A stretch of 46,156 bases of DNA from SAR86 cluster bacterium (GCA_018607365.1 JABBBT010000056.1:1-46156), one strand, 5' to 3'. Positions 20,317-30,850 are shown, counted from the stretch's first letter. Notes: a model not told the origin generated them from the sequence alone. Program-made: numbers and translations.

Positions 20317-20733
20317 ATGATCAAAAGTTTAATAATTATACTACTATCCAATGTTATTGCAGGTGAATTGTATTCCTCGAATCTTTTTGAAAAATCAAAT
20401 AGGGTTCCAGAGGCCAATGAAGTATTTGCTTTAACAGCTAATATTGAAAAACAAGCAGCATATATAACGTGGGAGATAAGAGATGGTTATTATATGTACT
20501 TGGATAGTATAAAGCTCAAATATAAAGATAAAGCACTCCCATTTAAGATTTTTGAGTCAAGAAAAGAGCTATACAAAGATGAGTTTTTTGGCGAGACTGA
20601 AATTCTTAGAGGTAAATTTGTAATAGGCATTGATATAAATTCTTCATTGAACTTATCAGAGGTTTTAATATACTATCAGGGTTGCTCAGAAGCGGGGTTT
20701 TGCTATCCAATACAAAAAAATCAACTCTTATAA
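20317..20733 (+). CDS. Stand-alone DsbD N-terminal (alpha) domain protein
   Basis: This 138-residue periplasmic protein has a signal peptide (about residues 1-16) and then only the immunoglobulin-like N-terminal domain of DsbD. The redox pair is intact: C123 and C129 in YQGCSEAGFCYP. The WEIRDGYYMY and KDEFFGE segments are also typical. Full DsbD continues with eight membrane helices and a thioredoxin domain; here a stop is followed by 52 bases and then aroQ. The domain would pass electrons from a membrane reductase to DsbC, DsbG or similar proteins. The place before aroQ-accB-accC is where, as I recall, full dsbD sits in Pseudomonas. Confidence 0.85.
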   Translation: MIKSLIIILLSNVIAGELYSSNLFEKSNRVPEANEVFALTANIEKQAAYITWEIRDGYYMYLDSIKLKYKDKALPFKIFESRKELYKDEFFGETEILRGKFVIGIDINSSLNLSEVLIYYQGCSEAGFCYPIQKNQLL

Positions 20734-20785
20734 AACTATCTATAAAATCCTTAAAAATCTGTAAATTTCTGTTAAAATCTATTTC

Positions 20786-21226
20786 ATGAATATATTGCTT
20801 ATTAATGGCCCCAACCTAAATCTTCTCGGAACTAGAGAAAAGGAAGTATATGGCAGCAAATCACTTGAAGATATTCAACAAGATTTGTCAGTTTTAGCAA
20901 CTCAAAATCAATGCAATTTGATATCTTTTCAAAGTAATGCCGAGCATGAAATAATAGAATCAATACATAGCACCATTGAAGCAAAAATAGACTTTGTAAT
21001 AATAAATCCTGCTGCATATACTCATACCAGCATAGCTATAAGGGATGCATTTCTTGGTGTCAAAATACCATTCTATGAGGTTCACCTTTCAGATATATAT
21101 AAAAGAGAGGAATTTAGACACTTCTCATATCTATCCGATATAGCTGAAGAAGTTATAACTGGTATGGGTGCTAAAGGTTATGAAGAGGCGATGCTTAAGG
21201 GCATATTAAAATACAGGGGTAAATAA
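20786..21226 (+). CDS. aroQ: Type II 3-dehydroquinate dehydratase
   Basis: AroQ removes water from 3-dehydroquinate, the third step of the shikimate pathway. The type II signature [13 protein letters not shown] (residues 6-18) is followed by the catalytic Tyr in VYGSKSL (Y22). The [15 protein letters not shown] and [15 protein letters not shown] segments carry the catalytic His and the substrate loop. At 146 residues it has the usual length. Its stop codon is directly followed by the accB start, an arrangement that favours coupled translation. Confidence 0.96.
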   Translation: MNILLINGPNLNLLGTREKEVYGSKSLEDIQQDLSVLATQNQCNLISFQSNAEHEIIESIHSTIEAKIDFVIINPAAYTHTSIAIRDAFLGVKIPFYEVHLSDIYKREEFRHFSYLSDIAEEVITGMGAKGYEEAMLKGILKYRGK

Positions 21227-21670
21227 ATGGATATTAGAAAAATAAAAAAACTTATAGAAATGCTTCAAGAGTCTGACTTAAAAGAAATAGAAGTAAGCCA
21301 AGGAGATGAGTCAGTAAGAATTTCAAGAGATAACAGCTCTCATCAAGAATCTGTTTCAAAACCAGTTATGGTCAAAAATGAACCAGCCATCTCATCAACA
21401 ACTCATCAATTGGATGAGGTTAAACAAAATGCCATAGGGGATGTTGTTACCTCTCCGATAGTAGGAACTTTTTATAGAAGCCCAAGTCCAGAAAAAGATC
21501 CATTTGTAAAAGTAGGAGACAGTATAAAAGTAGGTGATGTGCTCTGCATAGTTGAGGCCATGAAAATGATGAATGAAATTAAATCAGAATTTGATGGCAA
21601 GATCACAAGTATTGATGTGGAAGATGGAAGTCCAGTTGAATTTGGACAAAAAATTATAACTGTTAATTAA
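21227..21670 (+). CDS. accB: Biotin carboxyl carrier protein of acetyl-CoA carboxylase
   Basis: AccB carries biotin between the carboxylase and transferase parts of acetyl-CoA carboxylase, the first step of fatty acid synthesis. An N-terminal [20 protein letters not shown] segment and a flexible linker precede the biotinyl domain, with the biotinylated Lys K113 in [10 protein letters not shown]. The [16 protein letters not shown] segment with its thumb loop is typical of bacterial BCCP. The 147 residues are close to the 156 of E. coli. The accC start follows one base after the stop. Confidence 0.97.
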   Translation: MDIRKIKKLIEMLQESDLKEIEVSQGDESVRISRDNSSHQESVSKPVMVKNEPAISSTTHQLDEVKQNAIGDVVTSPIVGTFYRSPSPEKDPFVKVGDSIKVGDVLCIVEAMKMMNEIKSEFDGKITSIDVEDGSPVEFGQKIITVN

Positions 21671-21671
21671 T

Positions 21672-23015
21672 ATGAGTTACAAAGTTCTTATTGCCAATCG
21701 TGGTGAGATTGCTCTTCGTGCTATCAGGGCTTGTAAAGAGCTTGGTATCAAGACAGTATCTGTTTACTCTGAAGCTGATAAAGATCTAAAACATTTAAGA
21801 TTCTCTGATGAAACTGTTTGTATTGGGCCTGCATCTCCAACTCAAAGTTACCTAAATATACCTGCCATTCTCTCAGCCGCAGAACTTACAAGTGCTAATG
21901 CTATATATCCTGGGTATGGGTTCCTTGCTGAAGACCATAATTTTGCAGAAATGTGTGAAAAAAGTGGATTTAAATTTATTGGGCCAGCCTCAGAAACAAT
22001 CCAGAAGATGGGCGACAAAATAACAGCAAAAACACTTGCTGAAAAATCCGGAATTCAAATCGTTCCAGGTTATAAAGATGAGATTCCATCTGATAATAAT
22101 GAGTTTAAAAAAATTGCTAGAGATATAGGCTACCCAATTATGATTAAGGCAACTGCTGGTGGTGGTGGAAGAGGGATGAGAGTTGTTGAAAAAGAGGAAG
22201 ATCTTATTAGCCATGCAGAAATAACAATGCAGGAAGCCAAAAATGGATTCGGTAATGAAACCATTTATCTTGAAAAATTTATTGGGAATCCTAGACATAT
22301 TGAGGTTCAAATAGTTGGTGATGGCAAAGGAAAGGCGATACATTTGGGTACTAGGGATTGCAGTATGCAAAGGAGACATCAAAAAATAATTGAGGAAGCT
22401 CCAGCACTTAATATAAATCAAGAAGCTCTTAATAAAACACTAATAGCTTGTGTCGATTTATGTAAAGAGATAAATTACGAAGGGGTTGGCACTATTGAAT
22501 TCTTATACGAAGATAATCAATTCTATTTTATAGAAATGAATACAAGAATTCAGGTTGAACACCCGGTAACAGAAATGATAACTGGCTTTGATTTGGTAAA
22601 AGCACAACTAAGAATTGCTCTTGGAATGCCAATTGAGCTAAATCAAGATGATATTAATTTTAATGGCCACTCACTAGAATGCAGAATTAATGCAGAAGAT
22701 CCAGATAATTTTCAACCATCCCCAGGAACAATTACAAAAATGCATACACCTGGAGGTTTTGGCATAAGGTATGACTCTCATATTTATGGAGGGTATAAAG
22801 TCCCCCCTAACTATGATTCACTTCTAGCAAAAATTATTACTCAGGCAAATTCTAGAAGCTCGGCTATTAAGAGAATGCTTAGTGCTTTAGATGAGTTCTT
22901 TATAGAGGGTATTAAAACAAATCACCCTCTTCATCAAAGGATTCTGCATGATGATACCTTTAAAGAAAATAAACATACTATTAATTACTTAGAAAATGAG
23001 TTCCTAAAAAAATGA
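21672..23015 (+). CDS. accC: Biotin carboxylase subunit of acetyl-CoA carboxylase
   Basis: AccC carboxylates biotin on AccB with ATP and bicarbonate. The N-terminal domain starts [21 protein letters not shown]. The ATP-grasp domain has the glycine-rich loop [10 protein letters not shown] (about 163-172), HIEVQIVGD and [17 protein letters not shown]. The catalytic [15 protein letters not shown] segment with its Arg and Glu is present. At 447 residues it is full length. Its stop overlaps the leuS start by 4 bases (ATGA), linking fatty acid synthesis to a tRNA synthetase gene. Confidence 0.98.
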   Translation: MSYKVLIANRGEIALRAIRACKELGIKTVSVYSEADKDLKHLRFSDETVCIGPASPTQSYLNIPAILSAAELTSANAIYPGYGFLAEDHNFAEMCEKSGFKFIGPASETIQKMGDKITAKTLAEKSGIQIVPGYKDEIPSDNNEFKKIARDIGYPIMIKATAGGGGRGMRVVEKEEDLISHAEITMQEAKNGFGNETIYLEKFIGNPRHIEVQIVGDGKGKAIHLGTRDCSMQRRHQKIIEEAPALNINQEALNKTLIACVDLCKEINYEGVGTIEFLYEDNQFYFIEMNTRIQVEHPVTEMITGFDLVKAQLRIALGMPIELNQDDINFNGHSLECRINAEDPDNFQPSPGTITKMHTPGGFGIRYDSHIYGGYKVPPNYDSLLAKIITQANSRSSAIKRMLSALDEFFIEGIKTNHPLHQRILHDDTFKENKHTINYLENEFLKK

Positions 23016-25426
23016 ATCCTGAATACAACCCAAGTCAAATAGAGAAAACCATCCAAGATGAATGGTTAAAAGAAGACAAGTTTAAAGCTAATCCTGATGG
23101 TAGAGAAAAATTTTATTGTCTATCAATGTTTCCATACCCATCAGGCAAATTACATATGGGTCATGTAAGAAACTATACGATTGGTGATGTCATATCTAGA
23201 TATAAAAGAATGAATAACTTTAATGTTTTTCAGCCTATGGGCTGGGATGCATTTGGGCTTCCTGCTGAAAACGCAGCGATTGCTAATAAAGTTAGTCCAA
23301 AAGATTGGACGAATCAAAATATTGAGCATATGAAACAGCAACTTATATCTTTGGGCCTTGGGTATGATTGGTCAAAAGAGCTTAGAACATGTGAACCGGA
23401 ATACTATAAGTGGGAGCAGTTAATATTTAAAAAGTTTTATGATAAAGGTTTGGTCTATAGGAAAAAATCATTAGTGAACTGGGATCCAGTTGATGAAACA
23501 GTTTTAGCAAATGAACAAGTTATAGATGGAAAAGGATGGAGGTCTGGGGCGCAAGTTGAAATAAAAGAAATTGATCAATGGTTTATAAAAATTACAGACT
23601 ATGCGGATGAACTTCTAACATCTTTGGATGAGGTGGATTGGCCTGAAAATGTTAAAACAATGCAAAGGAATTGGATTGGGAAATCTCAGGGAGCAGAAAT
23701 TAAATATATGATTGAGGATTCCGATGATTCTTTAACGGCATTTTCAACACGACCTGATACAATTTTTGGTGTTTCTTTTTTAGCTATATCACCAAATCAC
23801 TCTATATCGATAGAATTGTCAAAAAATAATGAATCGATAAAAGACTTTTTAAACAAATGCAAAGAAGTGAAAGCTGCTGAAGCTGATATGGCTAAAGCTG
23901 AAAAACTTGGAATTAATAGTGGAATGCATGTAATTCATCCAATTACAAAGAAGAAAATACCCGTATGGATTGGAAATTTTGTACTTCTTGATTATGGAAC
24001 AGGAGTAGTGATGGGTGTTCCTGCTCATGATCAAAGAGATTTCGAATTTGCATCTAAATATGATCTAGAGATTCCTCAAGTTATCAGTTCTGATAATAAT
24101 AATGAACTTCCAGTTGTACAAAAAGGCAAATTAATAAACTCTAATAAATATGATGGGATGGGCTCTGATGAGGCATCTCTTGAAATTATTAAGGATTTAG
24201 CAGACGCAAACCTTGGTGAACAATTAATCCAGTTCAGATTAAGAGACTGGGGCGTAAGCAGACAAAGGTATTGGGGTTGCCCTATTCCAGTTGTTTATGA
24301 AAATGGCGAACCAAGAGTTATTGATGAAAAAGATATGCCTATAGTGCTTCCAGAGTTAAAAAAGAACTCGGCACCTATTCCCTTAAGTCAAAATGAAGAT
24401 TTTTATAATATTTCTGATGGACTAAAAAGAGAGACAGATACTTTTGATACATTTATGGACTCATCATGGTACTACGCAAGATTTACTTCATCAGACAATG
24501 CAAATGAAATGTTTGATAAAAATTCAAAATATTGGCTTCCTGTTGATTTATATATAGGAGGTATTGAGCATGCGATACTGCACTTACTATATTCAAGATT
24601 TTTTCATAAGGCGCTTAGAGATATGGATTTAGTTGAAGGCAATGAGCCTTTTAAAAAGCTTCTTACACAAGGCATGGTTCTTAAAGATGGGGCTAAAATG
24701 TCCAAATCAAAAGGAAATACCGTAGATCCTCAATCTTATATAGAAAAGTATGGCGCTGACACTGTAAGGCTTTATATGATGTTCACAGCTCCCCCTGAGC
24801 AAAGTCTAGAATGGTCAGAGTCATCTGTAGAAGGTGCTTCAAGGTTTATGAAAAAAATATGGAATTTAGTCAGCAATAGAAAATTTATTGACTTAGAGGA
24901 GCCCAAGGACCCTTCAAAACAAGAAGTAGAGCTTCGAAGAAAATCGCATAATACTCTTAAAAAAGTTACAAATGACTTTGAAACAAGATACTCATTTAAT
25001 ACAGCCATTGCTTCGATAATGGAGCTAGTTAACTTTATACCTGATTCTTTTAAAGAAGATAATGCGTCGATCTCAAATCAATATTGTCTTAATGAAGCAA
25101 TAATAATTATTCTTAAAACTCTCAATCCTATTGCACCTCATATCTCACAACATTTATGGAATAATTTTTACTTTGACTTTGCAAAAGAAGAAATTGAATC
25201 TTCTTGGCCTGTTCTTAGAGAGGAGTTATTAGAAGTTTCTGAATTTAATTTAATAGTTCAAATAAATGGAAAGGTCAGAGGTAAGGTCATGATAGATAAA
25301 AACCTTGAGCAAAAAGATATAGAAGCTTTAGCACTGGCTATCGACAATGTGGCATCAACAATAAACAACTCGGCTATTAAAAAAACTATTTATATTAAAG
25401 AAAAAATAATAAATTTTGTTATTTAA
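23012..25426 (+). CDS. leuS: Leucyl-tRNA synthetase
   Basis: LeuS charges tRNA-Leu with leucine. The class I motifs are HMGH (48-51, [17 protein letters not shown]) and KMSKS (562-566, [16 protein letters not shown]). The CP1 editing domain is present with [15 protein letters not shown], so misacylated tRNA can be proofread. A C-terminal domain ends near [11 protein letters not shown]. At 804 residues it is shorter than the 860 of E. coli. It is followed by lptE and holA, the E. coli order. Confidence 0.98.
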   Translation: MNPEYNPSQIEKTIQDEWLKEDKFKANPDGREKFYCLSMFPYPSGKLHMGHVRNYTIGDVISRYKRMNNFNVFQPMGWDAFGLPAENAAIANKVSPKDWTNQNIEHMKQQLISLGLGYDWSKELRTCEPEYYKWEQLIFKKFYDKGLVYRKKSLVNWDPVDETVLANEQVIDGKGWRSGAQVEIKEIDQWFIKITDYADELLTSLDEVDWPENVKTMQRNWIGKSQGAEIKYMIEDSDDSLTAFSTRPDTIFGVSFLAISPNHSISIELSKNNESIKDFLNKCKEVKAAEADMAKAEKLGINSGMHVIHPITKKKIPVWIGNFVLLDYGTGVVMGVPAHDQRDFEFASKYDLEIPQVISSDNNNELPVVQKGKLINSNKYDGMGSDEASLEIIKDLADANLGEQLIQFRLRDWGVSRQRYWGCPIPVVYENGEPRVIDEKDMPIVLPELKKNSAPIPLSQNEDFYNISDGLKRETDTFDTFMDSSWYYARFTSSDNANEMFDKNSKYWLPVDLYIGGIEHAILHLLYSRFFHKALRDMDLVEGNEPFKKLLTQGMVLKDGAKMSKSKGNTVDPQSYIEKYGADTVRLYMMFTAPPEQSLEWSESSVEGASRFMKKIWNLVSNRKFIDLEEPKDPSKQEVELRRKSHNTLKKVTNDFETRYSFNTAIASIMELVNFIPDSFKEDNASISNQYCLNEAIIIILKTLNPIAPHISQHLWNNFYFDFAKEEIESSWPVLREELLEVSEFNLIVQINGKVRGKVMIDKNLEQKDIEALALAIDNVASTINNSAIKKTIYIKEKIINFVI

Positions 25427-25470
25427 AATTAATCTTTGATATATATTCTTCTGATAGATACTATGAGGTT

Positions 25471-25935
25471 ATGAAACTAAGACCTTTCTTTTTATACACT
25501 TGTTTGTTGGTATCTTTAACTGGCTGCCAATATAATCAACTAAATATAGATCTAGATAAAAAAGATCTATTTAATTTTCAGTTTGATAGCAGTGTCCCTA
25601 ATTCTTTTGAGCAAAAGCTAGCAATCCTCTTCAATACAGAAAAAGAGGTTGAGAATCGTCAAAATCAGATTCTAATACAAGACTATATTTTAAATAAATA
25701 TGATGTCTATGGAGGCTCTTCTCTTAGAGCTCTTGAAGGAGAAATTAATTTAGAAATACATATAAAAATGATTGGAAATAAACAAATAAGTAAAAAACTT
25801 GTTAGTTACAAGAGATATAAATCGAATGAACTTAATCCATTTGCACAAGATCAAATGATTAAATCTCTTGAGTCTGAAATGCAGAAGGAATTAATTGATC
25901 AAATAATTTTTGAGGTGCATACTTTTGAAATGTGA
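25471..25935 (+). CDS. lptE: LPS assembly lipoprotein LptE
   Basis: LptE plugs the LptD barrel and helps lipopolysaccharide reach the outer leaflet. The family is weakly conserved, so this rests mainly on context. A lipoprotein signal peptide ends in SLTGC with C19 lipidated. The rest is a small alpha/beta fold of the right size (154 residues), with YNQL near the start as in LptE. It lies between leuS and holA, exactly where lptE (rlpB) sits in E. coli. A GAGG precedes the ATG. Confidence 0.87.
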   Translation: MKLRPFFLYTCLLVSLTGCQYNQLNIDLDKKDLFNFQFDSSVPNSFEQKLAILFNTEKEVENRQNQILIQDYILNKYDVYGGSSLRALEGEINLEIHIKMIGNKQISKKLVSYKRYKSNELNPFAQDQMIKSLESEMQKELIDQIIFEVHTFEM

Positions 25936-25939
25936 GGCA

Positions 25940-26905
25940 ATGACAACTCAAAAATATTTAGATCAGTCACAAAATATCTTCTTTATTTTTGGATCTGAGG
26001 TTGTCTTAAAAAATAGCTCTAAAGATCTTTTGCTCAAACATTTATCAAATAAAGGGTTCAAAGAAAAAACAATTATTAATAAAGATGGGTTTGATAAAAT
26101 AGATCAGACTATTATTGAAAATGCTTCTGGATCTTTATTTGGCTCAAAAATAATAGTTGAGATTAATCATGATCAAGGAAAAATCCCTGACCAAATAATT
26201 AAAATATCTCAAATTGAAAACATTAACCATATGGATAATATTGCAATAATTATTAATTCAAGCAATGAAAAGCTTAATTTCACAACTAAGTGGGTAAAAC
26301 AGATGGATGAGATAGCCCTCATTATTGATTGTGGAAAACTTAAATCTTTTGAAGAAAAGATTTGGCTTAAGCATCAACTATCTTTTATTTCTGAAAAAGA
26401 TAGGCCCTCTTTAGTGCAAAATATATCTGAAATGAACTCTGGAAATTTAGTTGCCCAACAGAATGAAGTAAAGCTTCTAAGACTGACTTACAAGGATGGT
26501 GATGGCCAGGAAAGAAAATCTTCTACAGAGTCTGCAGAATTTATGCCATTTGAGCTTGAGGATAAAATTATTTCAAATAATACCAAGCAAGCTTTAAGAA
26601 TTATCCATTCAATAAAATCAGCGGAAGATCATTATGCACCCCTTCTAGTTTGGATAGTTGGTAAAATTATTAACAGTGCAGCCAATGCTAGACAAAGTAA
26701 AAATCCTATAGATAGTCTAATTAAATCTGGGGTTTGGAAAAATAAAACTTCTGAATATATGCATTTTATTAAAAATCACAAACTACAAAACTTAATACAG
26801 CTCCAAAGAAATGTATTTGAGCTCGATCTTGCAAATAAAGGTCTTAGTGATAAAGATTTTTGGTACGAGCTTGATAATATAGTTATTAAACTGACTTCTA
26901 ACTAA
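25940..26905 (+). CDS. holA: DNA polymerase III delta subunit
   Basis: HolA is the clamp-loader subunit that opens the sliding clamp. The sequence FFIFGSEVVLKNSSKDLLLK matches the N-terminal GDEPLL-type motif that starts the delta fold, and the C-terminal helical collar is recognisable. Sequence is divergent, and the leuS-lptE-holA context makes the call. I use the ATG at 25940, 4 bases after the lptE stop. A TTG at 25910 would lengthen it by 10 residues and overlap lptE. The stop overlaps the aminotransferase gene on the other strand by 8 bases. Confidence 0.9.
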   Translation: MTTQKYLDQSQNIFFIFGSEVVLKNSSKDLLLKHLSNKGFKEKTIINKDGFDKIDQTIIENASGSLFGSKIIVEINHDQGKIPDQIIKISQIENINHMDNIAIIINSSNEKLNFTTKWVKQMDEIALIIDCGKLKSFEEKIWLKHQLSFISEKDRPSLVQNISEMNSGNLVAQQNEVKLLRLTYKDGDGQERKSSTESAEFMPFELEDKIISNNTKQALRIIHSIKSAEDHYAPLLVWIVGKIINSAANARQSKNPIDSLIKSGVWKNKTSEYMHFIKNHKLQNLIQLQRNVFELDLANKGLSDKDFWYELDNIVIKLTSN

Positions 26906-27728
26906 GAAACTTCTTATTAAAAATTTCTTCACTCTTTTTGAAAAGAGGATGATATAAATCAAAGTGAGATTCTAGGTTACTAATTTCAGAAATGGGGGCC
27001 AGCCCTTTCGTCGAACTTGTGAGCCATGCACAAGAAGCATTAGATAAATCTTCTAGCCTGAAGTTATCTTCGATGACCTCTATATTATAATTTTTTAATT
27101 CATTAATTAGTAATGCTCTCGTTATGCCGGGAAGTATATTTCCATTTAGAGCTGGGGTGCAGATTGAATCATTTTTTACAAAAAAAAGATTAGATGCACC
27201 ACCCTCGGTCAACAAATTATCTTTGTGCATAATAACTTCATCACAATTATCTAGTTTTGCTGCATTCATGCTCATAACATTACCAAGCAATGATGTTGAT
27301 TTAATATCACACCTCCCCCACCTAATATCATCACACACTGATACTCTTAATGGTTTCCATTGGAATAAGTGCGCCTTTGCATAGCCAAAGGTTTCTATTT
27401 TTAGATTTGGCTCATGGATATGAGACCTTAATGGATCAACGCCTCGAGTAACTTGATAATAGACATAGCCATTACTAAATTCAGAGGATGTTATTAAAGA
27501 ATTAATTTCAAAAATAACTTTTTTTAAATCTACGGCCATCGCTAATTGACTAGCAGAAAATTCTAATCTTTTTATATGATGATCAAAAGCAATTGCAGTT
27601 GAATTAAAGAAAGGGACTACTTCATATAAGCTATCAGAAAAAGTATAAGCTCGAGAAAAAGGTGATATTTTTATATTGTCTACAGTATCAAAAGCTCCAT
27701 TAAAAACGCCTTTAAGTGGTGTCTTCAT
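26898..27728 (-). CDS. dat: Class IV aminotransferase, D-amino acid transaminase type
   Basis: This is a pyridoxal-phosphate enzyme of fold type IV, 276 residues. The cofactor Lys is K143 in CDIKSTSLLGN, and the phosphate-binding loop includes EGGASNLFFV and LPGITRALL. Among fold IV members, the DIKS-LLGNV-MNAAK pattern is closest to D-alanine transaminase, with PabC and IlvE as alternatives. Its start overlaps dacA by 17 bases. DacA releases D-alanine from wall peptides, so a D-alanine transaminase would fit. The link is inferred. Confidence 0.78.
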   Translation of the reverse strand: MKTPLKGVFNGAFDTVDNIKISPFSRAYTFSDSLYEVVPFFNSTAIAFDHHIKRLEFSASQLAMAVDLKKVIFEINSLITSSEFSNGYVYYQVTRGVDPLRSHIHEPNLKIETFGYAKAHLFQWKPLRVSVCDDIRWGRCDIKSTSLLGNVMSMNAAKLDNCDEVIMHKDNLLTEGGASNLFFVKNDSICTPALNGNILPGITRALLINELKNYNIEVIEDNFRLEDLSNASCAWLTSSTKGLAPISEISNLESHFDLYHPLFKKSEEIFNKKFLS

Positions 27729-28869
27729 CTGTCAGACCAAATAAGCTAAATATCCAGAGAACGAACTTCGACCATATTCTTCCAAAGAAACCTTTAGCTT
27801 CAATATTTTTTAAAGCAACCAAATCCGTAATAAGAACAACCTCATCATTGCTAATTATTTCTAGAGTCCCGACTTTTTGACCAACTACGATAGGAGCCTG
27901 GATATTGTTATTAACTTTATAAACAGTTTCAACATTTTTGAAGCTTGTTCTAGGAAGAGTAATAGATACATCTTCTAGAACGCCGACGCCAAGTATCTTT
28001 TCTTGTCCACCCCAAACTGTAATATTTTGATATTCTTTTTCTGCACTTAACATCTTCTGTGTTGTAAAAAATCTAAATCCATACTCAAGCAATCTTTGGG
28101 AAGATAAAAAACGATCATTATCTGACTTACTTCCTGCAACAACTGTAATAAGCCTCATACCGCCCCTTTTTGCTGAGCCAACTAAGCAGTATCCAGCAGC
28201 TTCTGTATGACCAGTTTTAACACCATCTGCTGAGTCGTCTCTCCATAAAAGCTTATTTCTGTTTAATTGCTTAATATTGTTAAAAGTAAATTGCTTCTGC
28301 TTATATAAAGCATATTCTTCTGGAAATTTATTAATGTAGTTAGCTGTCAGATTAGCTAAATCTTTTGCTGATGAAAAATGATTTTCATCTGGAAGCCCTG
28401 TTGAATTCTGAAAGATCGTATTAGTCATCTCCAAAGATGCAGCATAAGAGTTCATTAAATCAACGAAGCCTCTTTCAGTGCCTCCTGCATATTCTGCAAT
28501 TGCAACAGAGGCGTCATTGCCTGACTGAATCATAATACCTTTTAAAAGATCAGATACCGTAACTTTTTTTCCAGCTTCTATAAAGGTCTTAGACCCCTGC
28601 ATTCTCCATGCTTTTTCACTAATTAGTACTTCGTCATCAAGAGATATTAAACCATTTGCAATCTGATCAGCCACAACATAGCTAGTCATAATTTTAGTCA
28701 TGCTAGCTGGTTCTATTTCCAAATCTGAATTAAATTCTGCAATAACAGTATTGGTGTTTGGCTCAATTAGGATATAGCTCTTCAGATCTAACTCAGGAGA
28801 ATCTGGAACAAAACTCTGTGCTTGAACAAATATTGAAGTTGATAGTAATGTGAATAATAATTTTTTCAT
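27712..28869 (-). CDS. dacA: D-alanyl-D-alanine carboxypeptidase (PBP5/6 type)
   Basis: This periplasmic penicillin-binding protein trims the terminal D-Ala from peptidoglycan side chains. A signal peptide covers about residues 1-17. The active-site motifs are SMTK (56-59), SGN (115-117) and KTG (218-220). A C-terminal domain ends in an amphipathic helix (FFGRIWSKFVLWIFSLFG) that would hold the enzyme on the membrane. The length is 385 residues. It overlaps mltB by 4 bases and the aminotransferase by 17, within the rod-shape unit. Confidence 0.95.
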   Translation of the reverse strand: MKKLLFTLLSTSIFVQAQSFVPDSPELDLKSYILIEPNTNTVIAEFNSDLEIEPASMTKIMTSYVVADQIANGLISLDDEVLISEKAWRMQGSKTFIEAGKKVTVSDLLKGIMIQSGNDASVAIAEYAGGTERGFVDLMNSYAASLEMTNTIFQNSTGLPDENHFSSAKDLANLTANYINKFPEEYALYKQKQFTFNNIKQLNRNKLLWRDDSADGVKTGHTEAAGYCLVGSAKRGGMRLITVVAGSKSDNDRFLSSQRLLEYGFRFFTTQKMLSAEKEYQNITVWGGQEKILGVGVLEDVSITLPRTSFKNVETVYKVNNNIQAPIVVGQKVGTLEIISNDEVVLITDLVALKNIEAKGFFGRIWSKFVLWIFSLFGLTDEDTT

Positions 28870-29753
28870 TTTTTTAACTCTTCTGATAAGTAATAAACCG
28901 CCATTGCATAGACATCGCTAATATTATACTTAGCAATAGCCCTAAAGTTATCATCACCAATAAAAAAAAGATCTTTTCCATCTTCATTAAAGATTAAAGG
29001 TATGAATCTTGTTAGAGACTCATGAGGTTTATAAAATTTTCTAACATTGTTTGGGTAAGTTTTTGTTACGATCTTTCCTTCTCTCTTCCACCCATGAACA
29101 TAAAGATAATTTGCAATACTTCCAATTGCATCATCAACAGAATTAAATAAATCAACGTAACCATCTTCATCAAAATCTACAGCATAGGCTCGGTAGCTAG
29201 ACGAAATAAATTGTGCATATCCCATAGCTCCGGCATATGAGCCTTTTGTTGTTTTGATATCTAAATTATTTTCTCTTGTTAAAAGGAAGAACTCTATAAG
29301 TTCTCTTCTAAAAAAATTAGATCTTCGCGGGTCATCAAAACCTAAAGTAGTAAGACTATCTAAAACTCTATATCCACCTTTATTGCTGCCATAATTAGTT
29401 TCTACACCTAAAATGGCAGTAATTATTTCTTTGGGAACTCCAAATTCTTTCTCAGCCCTCTCTAAGGCATTAATATTTTTTTTTATAAATTTTTTGCCTT
29501 CTGAAACTCTTTTTGTTTTTATAAAGATAGCTCTATATTCATCCCATGTTTTTGTTTTTTCAGCAGGATTAGCAACAGATTTAAGCATCTCATCACGCTT
29601 TTTTGCATTTTTTAAGATTGCAGTAACATAAGATTCCTCAAAACCGTGTTCTGTGACGAGTTCATTTATTACCATTTGGCTATCTTTATGATTCGAATAA
29701 TCTGCAGTAATTGAAATAGTAAATATTAAAGTTATAAGTATAATTTTTTTCAT
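28866..29753 (-). CDS. mltB: Lytic murein transglycosylase B
   Basis: MltB cleaves the glycan strand of peptidoglycan with formation of anhydro-muramic acid. The catalytic Glu is E118 in LGVETNYGSNKGGYRVLDSL. The GYAQFISSSYRAYAVDFD and DLFNSVDDAIGSIANYL segments are typical, including the EF-hand-like DFDEDGYVD loop. E. coli MltB is a lipoprotein, but here the signal peptide (about 1-17) has no lipobox Cys, so this protein is probably soluble in the periplasm. It lies between rodA and dacA, with 4-base overlaps on both sides. Confidence 0.94.
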   Translation of the reverse strand: MKKIILITLIFTISITADYSNHKDSQMVINELVTEHGFEESYVTAILKNAKKRDEMLKSVANPAEKTKTWDEYRAIFIKTKRVSEGKKFIKKNINALERAEKEFGVPKEIITAILGVETNYGSNKGGYRVLDSLTTLGFDDPRRSNFFRRELIEFFLLTRENNLDIKTTKGSYAGAMGYAQFISSSYRAYAVDFDEDGYVDLFNSVDDAIGSIANYLYVHGWKREGKIVTKTYPNNVRKFYKPHESLTRFIPLIFNEDGKDLFFIGDDNFRAIAKYNISDVYAMAVYYLSEELKK

Positions 29754-30850
29754 CTTTGCATTAATTTTTTATGTGTTGCCATAGAAATTATAATCCCAAA
29801 AGCTATATAAAAGGATAGCAAAGATGAGCCACCTTTGCTGATAAATGGCAGAGGCATACCAACTACAGGAACTACACCAACAACCATTGCTAAATTAATA
29901 AATAATGTAGAGGCAAAAACTAAACTTAGGCCTCCTATAGTTAACCTGCAAAATCTATCTCTTGCATTAAATGCTAAATATAAACATCTGAGTAATATAA
30001 AGAAAAATACTGATAACAAAATACAAACTCCAATAAAACCAAACTCTTCAGCAATAACAGCAAAAATAAAATCTGTTTCTGTCTCTGGTAAAAAATCAAG
30101 ATGGGCTTGGGAGCCCTCCTGATAACCTTTTCCATTAATTCCACCTGATCCAATTGCTATTTTTGATTGAGTTATATTCCATGCAGTACCATAAGGGTCT
30201 GCGTCTGGGTTCAAGTAAGTTAAAACTCTCTGTTGTTGAAATGGCTCTAGAAAGTTATTCCATAAAAAAGGTAAGGATAATAAAAATAAGGCTATTGCAG
30301 ATCCAATAAATCTCCAGCTTAATCCTGCTAAAAATAATACATAACCCCCTGACATAAATACTACTAAACTGGTTCCCAAGTCAGGTTGTCTAGCTACAAG
30401 TGCAAATATAAAACCTATTAATATCAATGTAATAAAAGTATGCCTAGTGCTTATTGGAAGTGGCTTGTTATATAAATATGATGATAAGAAAATTGGCAAT
30501 GATATTTTAATAATCTCAGAGGATTGCAGGGTAAAAAATCCTAAATCAAGCCATCTTTTGGCTCCATTTATTTCTTTACCAAATATCATAGTTAGAAAAA
30601 TCAATACAAGTGAAAAAATTAAAAATAACCCAGAAAATGTATTATAAAAATCAGGGTCCGGTTGGCTAACTACAAACATTAACAGCAAACCAAAACCAAC
30701 GAATATAGCTTGCTTAGCAACAGTGTTGATATCTTCTTGTGATGCGCTGTATAAAAAAAATAAACCCATGACCGACAACAGGGTTATTGCAATAAATAAA
30801 TATTGATCAAAATAAATGCTAAAGTTTTTAAAGTCTAATTTTTTCTTCAT
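29750..30850 (-). CDS. rodA: Rod shape-determining peptidoglycan polymerase RodA
   Basis: RodA is the SEDS-family glycosyltransferase that polymerises peptidoglycan in the elongasome. It is an integral membrane protein of 366 residues with about ten helices. Typical SEDS segments are visible: GAKRWLDLG, ARQPDLGTSLVVF, QSKIAIGSGGINGKGYQEG (with the conserved QxxxAIGSGG), and a C-terminal PFISKGGSSLL. It overlaps mrdA (PBP2) by 4 bases, its transpeptidase partner, and mltB by 4. Confidence 0.97.
   Translation of the reverse strand: MKKKLDFKNFSIYFDQYLFIAITLLSVMGLFFLYSASQEDINTVAKQAIFVGFGLLLMFVVSQPDPDFYNTFSGLFLIFSLVLIFLTMIFGKEINGAKRWLDLGFFTLQSSEIIKISLPIFLSSYLYNKPLPISTRHTFITLILIGFIFALVARQPDLGTSLVVFMSGGYVLFLAGLSWRFIGSAIALFLLSLPFLWNNFLEPFQQQRVLTYLNPDADPYGTAWNITQSKIAIGSGGINGKGYQEGSQAHLDFLPETETDFIFAVIAEEFGFIGVCILLSVFFFILLRCLYLAFNARDRFCRLTIGGLSLVFASTLFINLAMVVGVVPVVGMPLPFISKGGSSLLSFYIAFGIIISMATHKKLMQR

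Noticed and set aside
21990-22421. A 143-codon open frame on the minus strand
   Set aside because: It is the reverse of the conserved accC ATP-grasp region and shows no protein motif.
25910-25939. Longer holA starting at TTG 25910
   Set aside because: It overlaps lptE by 26 bases and adds Cys-rich residues not seen in the family. ATG 25940 follows the lptE stop directly.
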